Shown piece by piece: positions 53,001-62,000 of a DNA stretch of 64,000 nucleotides. Every line of letters starts with the position of its first letter. Positions within the stretch are counted from its first letter, which is position 1. The stretch is from positions 952,554 through 1,016,553 of the forward strand of contig JAUIRK010000909.1 of assembly GCA_030549495.1 (NCBI GenBank). Reading direction: 5' to 3'. Under the pieces are notes generated by a model, which did no database searches, was not told where the DNA came from, and saw nothing but the letters and a program-made list of their open reading frames with translations. This DNA is from Nectonema munidae (lineage: Eukaryota > Nematomorpha > Nectonematoida > Nectonematidae). The translations under genes and the position numbers were made by a program.

Positions 53001-56000
53001 AAAATGGTTTTCCAAAAAAATCATTTTTTTGTTAAAAAATTAATTGCTTCACCATTTTCTTTTTCGATTTTTTTTGCCTGGATTATTGAGTCATCTCCAT
53101 CTTCCCAGTAACATGAACACCATAAGCTTTGACTTCTTTTACTATTCCATACACTTTAGCAGAATTGTGAGACTTTCCAAGACGATTATAACTCCATCTT
53201 TCTTTCAAAGGAACTTTCATATCATCAAAAATAAAAGCTTTTGCACTAACCAAATCACCTTTACGATACATAATATTACTAACAACTTGGTATTAAAATC
53301 AAGAGCAGCAAGCTACAAAAAGTAAAGTTTTATAAAAGACAACACACATTGAATCATCAATCAACTGATGTATATCGGTGAGTTGTGCACACATGTGTAC
53401 ACCAGGGTGCACCTGGTGTGCACATTTGTGAACAATTAATTTTTCTTTAGAGTGAATGAGAGCAACTTTAATGCTTAAATTAATTGGGCATTATATCGTG
53501 TTATATAGCTCTTTAGCTCAACATAAATACTAAATAAATGGAAAAAATATTTTTGAAAACCTTTCATTTTATCGAAGCCTTTCAGCAACTATTTAAAGAT
53601 AAAAACTTTAAAAAGTTTTTGAGCTTAAGAGTAACATAAAAGCAAGTATTATATTTATTTTTTTTCTTTTTGTGATAGTGAAGGAACAGAATAAAAATTA
53701 GAAAAACATTTAAAAACTGTTTTGATTTTTTTGAAGGCTAAATTTTGATATTTTTTTGATGTACACATATATGAACACTAGGATATAATGGATTAATATA
53801 TTTTGACAAAAGAGAAAATGTGCTTCCTTCCCTTGTGATTTCAAATTTAGGTTTTTCAGGCGGTAAAAATGTCGGCAAGATGTGCAACCGTTTTTTAATT
53901 CCTACTACATTTTTGAAGTGGGATACAAAATCTTTGTTCTTTTGAATCATCGAAAAAAAAAATTCATTTCAGGTCACGATAACAGTGTTTTCTTTTGATA
54001 ACCAACCTACTGATGTGTAGAAAATGAGGAAATCGTAGTGAGTATTCATGTCTTTATTGTAATTATTTAAATTTCCAAGCATTGAGTCCTGTGGGTTTCA
54101 AATAATTTATACTTTTATTACAGAATCAAACACTAAAAAAACAGTGTCCTACCGACGACAGTATATCTGTGGATCACACAGTGGATACATTTATAAGCGG
54201 ATATATTTTTTATTTTTGACGGTAGCCCTTACTTCTATACCAGGATAGCCTGTGCATCATCAGCTTACCCCAAATACGTTTTACTATTAAAAACCTTCAT
54301 TATGAAAAAAATATAAAAATTTTCCCAAAAATTTGTCAGATTTTGTAGTGAAAAGGAAAAAGGAGTTGAGAACATGAGCATACATCTGTTAGCTCATCGA
54401 CTTAGAAGGGTGAAACCTTTATTTCGCCCACAACTCCTGCTTCACACCCATAGACATTTGAAAACCTACATGCTTCAATATCTTTGAAGCGACTTCTCCA
54501 AGAAAGCTTTGCTGTTTTCAAAATTCAAGGATTCCAAAGTATTTCTGCAACTGTGATTGGGTTTTTGGTTTAGTTATTTCCAATGCAATTTCATGTGAGG
54601 CCCGAACTACGCCTTGATTCTGAAATATATGTTTGGAGCTTTTTATCAATTAATTTTAAATTCAAATTTAACAAATGTTTTGAAAATGCATCGATAAATT
54701 TATAAAGAATTTAACAAATGTAGATGTTTTAATTTTAATGCAGTAGATTGCATCAAGAATGCTACTGGATAGATGATTAAATCATTTAGTCATTCGCGAT
54801 TAAATAAAAATATACGATCTTGAAGAGGCATAAGTGTATCATAATATTTGCAGTCAGGTTGCGTTATAAAGGTGACAGGCTTATAAAGTGTAGTTTAAAT
54901 ATGAGCAAGCTTGAAAAATCGCGTTTGTGAAAATTTTGTCCAAAACAAAAGATTCTTCAAGTTTCGATCAAAGGCAAATAATGTTATTTCAAAAAGACAT
55001 CATTCTGTCTGAGAGAAACAAAATTAAAGAAGGGCTAAAATTGGAATTAAATTCTTTCAAAGAGCTAAATTCATTGTTCGCACAACTTGGATTGTGGATT
55101 AACATATCGACTAGATAATTTTAATACAATTTTAAGCGAAATACCAGATAAAGGGGAATTAGAGGCACTCAAAGTTGTTGACCGTTTTTGTGAGGAAGAG
55201 CAAAAGTTATGTAGTTCGGGATAGCTTGTATTCACAGGATTTTTACGCAATCTCTTTTTTTTCAAGGGCTTCGTTCTACAAAGAAATTAAATGAATTTAC
55301 AAAGCCAAAATAAAAATCAAGAAAACAGCATACACATTGTTGCAAAGATGATCCGATTGTATGTGTTGCTTCAATTCAATGCTTTTAATGAAGGTTTGTT
55401 GACAAAAGTTGCATTTGAAGGAGTCATCTTTCGAGAGGTTGGTACAATTTTTGGACTTAGTAGTGCTGATAGAATTACCTGATTTTGTATTTTTATAATT
55501 TTCTATTTCAAGTTTGTGCTTTTCCACGTGGCGATTCAGTTCACTCTATTAAAATTAGGTTTACTTGTAAATTTCAGTTAGATATATAATCAAATTCAAT
55601 ATGTAAGCAAACATTTCTATTTGATAATAATCAGATTGTGAGAAAATGTATAATTGAGAAGACGATTTTTTGATATCAACTTGTTGAGAACCGTAATTTT
55701 TAACGTTTTTTCCATGGAATTTTATACATTGTATCAAATTGCTTAATCTCATTTGCTTTTTCTCTGATGAAATGGATACATAATTAAATTATTTTATGTT
55801 TTTTAGTTTTATATAAAAATATATAAATATTTAATTAAGCATCAGTTTTACTAATAATATTTTTTTAAGATTAACTCTATTTTGCAATAAAAAAATCCAC
55901 GTATTTCATTTTTAAATATCAAAACTACAAAAGTATGAAAAATAACTTTGAAATATGCTTTATATTTATGTAGGAAAATTTCTGTAAGAAATAAATCTTA

Positions 56001-59000
56001 TTATATTTTAAATTTTTTGGTAGGAAAATAAGAAATTTGAAAAAGTAAGTTCTAAAAGAAATTTGTAATGAAAATAATATGGAAATTAATTTTTGGTATT
56101 AGTTCGCATAAAACAAAATTTTTCAAATATATATCTTGTCCTAATTTTCCTCTTCTGATTCCATTTTTGAAAAACTATTATATTGAAGGATGTTGAATTA
56201 TGTCGACGTATTATAGAGACATATTATCACATTATATTTGTGTAGTGAGAATACATCAGATCATTTTTTATTTTTATAAAATACCCTCATAATAAAAACT
56301 CAAGTTGCTTATGAAGTGCAAACATAGTCAATTAAAGATAACTAACCAAATAAAAACGAACTCAAGCTTAACAAATATTTTTCTTTATCGTTTTCGTTAA
56401 TGTAAAAAACAACTAGTTCTTTATCGTTATCAGTATCATTAATGATGATAAGAAAAAATTAACGAAAATATCATTATTTTCCCAATTTTGACATCAAGCA
56501 CATCTTTCCATTGTCTTTTTTATCGACAAAATTAATAATTCGCATTTTAATCCTAAAGACTGCTCTTCTTATTGACATTTCTGAAATTATTCAAAAATTC
56601 ACCATGAAAAGGAAAAACACCAGCTAAAATAGGAATCCTCAAATTGGGTTGTAGAGTAACATATTCAATCCCATTCCATTCATCGCCAAATACCACCTAA
56701 CCCTGAAGATTAGTGTTATGTATAAGGATAATCTGAAGAAACACAAAGTAAATGCATCCATGATACTTTCTATGCGAGATGAAGGGTACGTAGGAATACG
56801 AACCTACCCTTTTATTATTTTTTCAGAAAGATTTCTACAAAGTTTTATAAGTGCAACTGAGGCCCATTTTAGTGTCTCTAGATAAAAATCTGCTTGATGT
56901 TGTAATGCAGAGTTTCTAAACCTTTTTGTCTAAAAATTTTAAGTAAAAAATGCCAATAATTTTAACACTTTTTCCAAACTTTAATTCAAATTCTAAACCT
57001 ATAATAAGTTAGCATTTTAACATAATCCATTTATATTCAATAAATTCTTTCTAAAATTTTGAGTGATCTTGAGCTGAAATTTATGAATAGAAAATTTTTA
57101 TTTGTATTGAAATTCTAACTTAATTAAATTCTTATGTAAAAATTAAGTTATGAAAAAATATTAAAATATTTGTTTATTTGTATACAATGTTTAAATATTT
57201 TTAAAAAAAATACCAACCTGAATTCCATTTTCGCCGAAAAGTGGGCGATTCGTCCATGGTTGAAAAACTCTATGTCTCCACCATTACATATTTGATTATA
57301 TTGTTCAACATTTTCGATTATATCTTCCGAATCAGAAACAAAATTCAGAATTACTTCACAACTATAAGAGTTAGTAGTGATACTTTAAAATAAAGATTTT
57401 ATATATGAATTTTAGCAAAAATTCAAAATGGATTTCAATAATGATAATTAATTAGAAAGTGGCATATACAATAGCATCTAAGATTTTTAAAAGAATTTAT
57501 ACTAGTAATGAAGGTTTAAATTCGTTATTATATTAACAGATAATCACATTGTATAACAAATAAGACGTGTGCTCAAATTAAAACACACACAAGCATACCC
57601 CATCGCATATTATTTTTGAAGATGTCCAAAATAATTAACAACATGGGAGTAAAATCATTTGAGGAATAAATGCAATATATTTTTTAATATAGTTTCATTT
57701 TTAAATAAAGAAAAAATCTGATAACATCGTTTCAAAAGTAATACTTCGTTTAAAGATTCTTCATATATTTCAACAAATAAAAAGATGTTATATCAACATT
57801 GGGTGAAATATCACACGAAGAGAGTATTAGAATTAAAACAAATACCAAAAGATTAAATTCATCACCACACTCAAAGCACATCAAAGTATCTTCTTGTTCA
57901 TGCAAGGAAACATGACACTTCAGACTTGCTAACCTGGAGAACTTCTTTTTACAAGAAGGGCATGTGAAATCGCTAGTCTAAACAAATATACTTTTGTAAT
58001 TTTTGCATATATCCCTCAGCTATTTAAAAAATACTCGAAAACAAAATTATTTAACTATTGGAAAAATTATAAATAAAAAGCATGCATCATTTTAGGCTGC
58101 AAATTATGTAGGTAGACAAATATAATTGAACATGGGTATAATTTCTCAATGTATAGGACATGTGTTTGATTATTTTAAAAACGGATCAGTAGCGTAACTG
58201 ATACAGAAATTAGTAGTCCGTGTGGGCCGAGAATCAGAGTGGACTATACCCAAGATTTTAATAAGAAAGTTCGGTATAAAGGAGTTTTAATATACGTTGT
58301 TTATAATTAGGAAATTTATTTGGCACAGAATACAAAATATTATCACCAACCTTAATAACATTTAAGCTCTCTTAATTTTTCCTTATAATAAATGAGAACA
58401 GGAAAATGTGTAATTATATCATAAAACTTTATTAACCGGGTATATGATTAATTTTAAATTTTATAAAGATACTTTTGTTAAAGGTGATACCTTTAAGACC
58501 ATAGAAAATTATATTTTTTATAAAATTTCACACATATGCCATATATTTTGTTTTTCTTAAGATATTACTTTTAATATTTTAATTTGTAAAGTCTGGAGAT
58601 TATCATGAAAAATTTTGAAATCCACACTACCCATCTGAAATTTAAACCACATAAAACAGTATAAAATAGACCTGTTCAGGGTTCACTTCAGGGCTGGACA
58701 AAACGGCTCTTGGTAGTTCAACTCGGTCTAGGTCTAGATATTTATTGCAACGGCCCGGTCTCATACTTAACGGTCCAGCCAGTCAAAGTACTAGGATAAA
58801 TAAAGACTGATCTTAAACGGTTAAGGCCGGTTAATTAATATGCATTATCTGAAATTATGCAAAACTATATGAACTAAAATAGCCAGCAAATTAATTAAAT
58901 AAGTAAAAAAATAGTATTTTTAAAAAAGGAAATTTTAAACACAAAGAGAGGGATTAAGATATGCGATAAGATTTACCAAATATCTGGACGGATATTAAAT

Positions 59001-62000
59001 AAAAAATTGCACATAATTATTTTGTTTAACGATTTTATTATAAAGAAAAAGATACTCTAGAGCAGGGCTCTTCAAACTACGGCCCGCGGGCCAAATCCGG
59101 CCCGCAATGCATTTTTATCCGGCCCTTCAAACGCATCCTAAATTCATATTGTAGATTTTAAATAAGAAATTAGAAAATTATTTTTGCTTGCTCTCAACTG
59201 TATCCAATAATTAAAATCGCGTCATATTAATTACTAATATTACATTAATACTAATATTTCTAAATATTGCATTTATTTTACTGATCCTTTAATATTTATA
59301 TAGGTTTTTTAATACTTAATATTTAAATATTTTTTTAGCTATTTAGAATAAATATTTCTTATAATTTTAAAAATGGCTTCTAAAAAAAGAAAAGTTGATA
59401 AAGAATGTCGTGTCTTCAACAAAAGCCTGGAAGAAAAGTATTTTTTCCAAATAAGTAATGACCAAAAAGCCATTTGCTTAATATGCCATGAAACTATTGC
59501 AGTCTTAAAAGAATACAATGTCCGTCGTCATTACGAGACAAAACATTTTTCTACACACTCAGAACTCCATGGAAAACAACGTACAGACACAACTGAATTA
59601 TTGAAATCTAAACTACAATTGCAAAGAAACTTTTTCACAAAGAAGCTTCATGAAAATGAATCTATTACTCGAGTAAGTTATACAATAACTGAAAAATTAG
59701 CTGAGCGTGGGAAGCCATTTACTTATGGTATCCTTATAAAGGAGTGTATGATGGAGACAGTAAAAGTCTTGTGTCCAGAAAGAACAAATTTGTTTTCAAA
59801 TATTAGTCTTTCTGCGAGTTCAATCATGCGGAGAACCGAAGAGCTGGCCGAAAACATAGAATTACAACTACGTAAAAAAGCAAAAAAAATTTTGTGGTTT
59901 TCAGTGGCAATTGATGAATCTGTTGATCTTTCTAGCACGTCTCAGCTTCTTATATATCTTCGTGGTGTAAGTCAAGATTTCCAAATAAGTGAAGAATTGG
60001 CTTCAGTGTTTAGTATGCATGGAACAACAACGGGAAAAGATCTTTTTACTCAAGTAGAAAATTTTTTGCAACAATATGATCTCAAATGGAATCAGCTTCG
60101 TTGCGTCACAGTTGACGGTGGCCCGAATATGGCAGGAATAAAAAAGGGTCTGGTAGGCCTCATTCAAGCTAAAATGGAAGATCTTCACTGTCCAAGGGCT
60201 CTTTTCATTCACTGCATTAAACACCAGCAAGCACTCTGCGCAAAGCAATTAGATATATCTTGTGTGCTCAATCCAGTCACAAAAGCTGTCAATTATATTA
60301 GAGGACACGCTCACATTCACAGGCAGTTTCAAGCTTTTCTTGAAGAACTTGATTCTGAATATGATGATATAAGTTACTACACAGCAGTAAGACGGCTCAG
60401 TTGTGGAAAACTATTATCTCGTTTTCTTAAACTTAGAAAAGAAATAATAATATTTTTAAATGAAAAAAACAAATTGAATAGACAAATTTTAGATCCTTCT
60501 TGGATATCAAAGTTGTCATTTTTGGTTGACATCACAAAACACATGAATGATTTAAATTTAAAATTGCAGAAACAAGGAAATCTCATATGTGATTTATACA
60601 AAATTATTACAGTCTTTCGAACAAAATTGACATTGTTTATAAGTCAATTTCAAAGCGGAAACTACTCTCATTTTGAAAATTTTCAAGAGTTTCTCGCTGA
60701 AAATACAGAACAAGTAGATCTCGAATTTCACAAAGACGTACTCACAAAGTTACATAAAAACTTCGCAAATCGATTTCTGATCTTGATAAAATAAGAAATG
60801 ACATTATCTTGTTTGAAAATCCTTTTGAATGTACCGTTGATGACATGCCAGCACACCTACAACTTGAATTAATCGATTTACAAGCTTCTACTTTGCTAAA
60901 AGCAAAACGTAGAGAAGGTTTATTTGAATTCTACAAATATTTACCTGATGATGAGTTTTTCAATCTAAAAAAATTTGCGCCAGGTATGGCTACAGTTTTT
61001 GCAACAACGTATAAATGTGAGCAAACTTTTTCAAAAATGAAGTACATAAAGTCAACGCATCGAACAAGATTGACAGACAACCACTTAAAAGCAATTCTTA
61101 TTCTTGGATGTACTAAATTTGAGGCTGACATTAGTTCCATTTAACTAAACACCAGTTTCATAAATCCAATTAATTTTCTACCATATTATTTTTTGTTCTA
61201 TTATTTTGTGTCTTTATAAATAAATTGATTTATTGTTTTAAGCATAAATTCATGAAAAAAATTTTTAGGCCCGCGAATATTAATTATCTGGATCTATGTG
61301 GCCCTGTAGAGAAAAACTTTGATGACCCCTGCTCTAGAGTCTAGATTTAAATTTCACAACAAATTAAAAACTTTTTTATTAAAAAAATAGAAAAACTTGC
61401 AAATTGGAAATATTTACAGATAGTTTAAAAATAAATTTTTATTTTTGAAATCATTATCATTTTAATTTCGTAATTAGTTTATATTTTTGCTAAAGCAAGG
61501 AATTAGTTTTTTTTATTTTTTAATTGTTTTTATTCCTTAAAATTTAAGCTATATTTCGTTAGGTAAAATTATTTTAAATAAGGGAATAAAAAAATAGTAT
61601 TATATATCAATTTAAAAAACAACATTAAAAATTATCAAAGTTTGATTTAAAATTTTTTAACTGTATTTTATTTTGAAATCTTTTTGAAATTTATTCAAAT
61701 TTTAAATATTTTATCACTTGTAAAAAAGTAAAAAGTTTTAAAATGAAAATAATTAATTAATTTTAATGTTAATTAACATTTAAAGTATATTTATTTTCAA
61801 TTAGATAAAAAAATATTTGAGATGAAAGTTTTATAATTTTGAAGTCATCTTTTTAAACATAAATGTTATTTTAAATTTTAATGAAGTTAAACATAGTTTT
61901 ATAAAAAAGTATATCTTACTGCTCAAAATAATAGTAATTTAATATTAGTTATCAGGCGGGATTATCCGAATATCCGATAAATTTTAAAATAAGGTAGGAT

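Noticed and set aside
57226-57375. Open minus-strand segment ([20 protein letters not shown]...) between AG and GT signals
   Set aside because: It enters and leaves in phase 2, which fits neither exon 4 nor exon 5, and exons 4 and 5 together already form a perfect finger.
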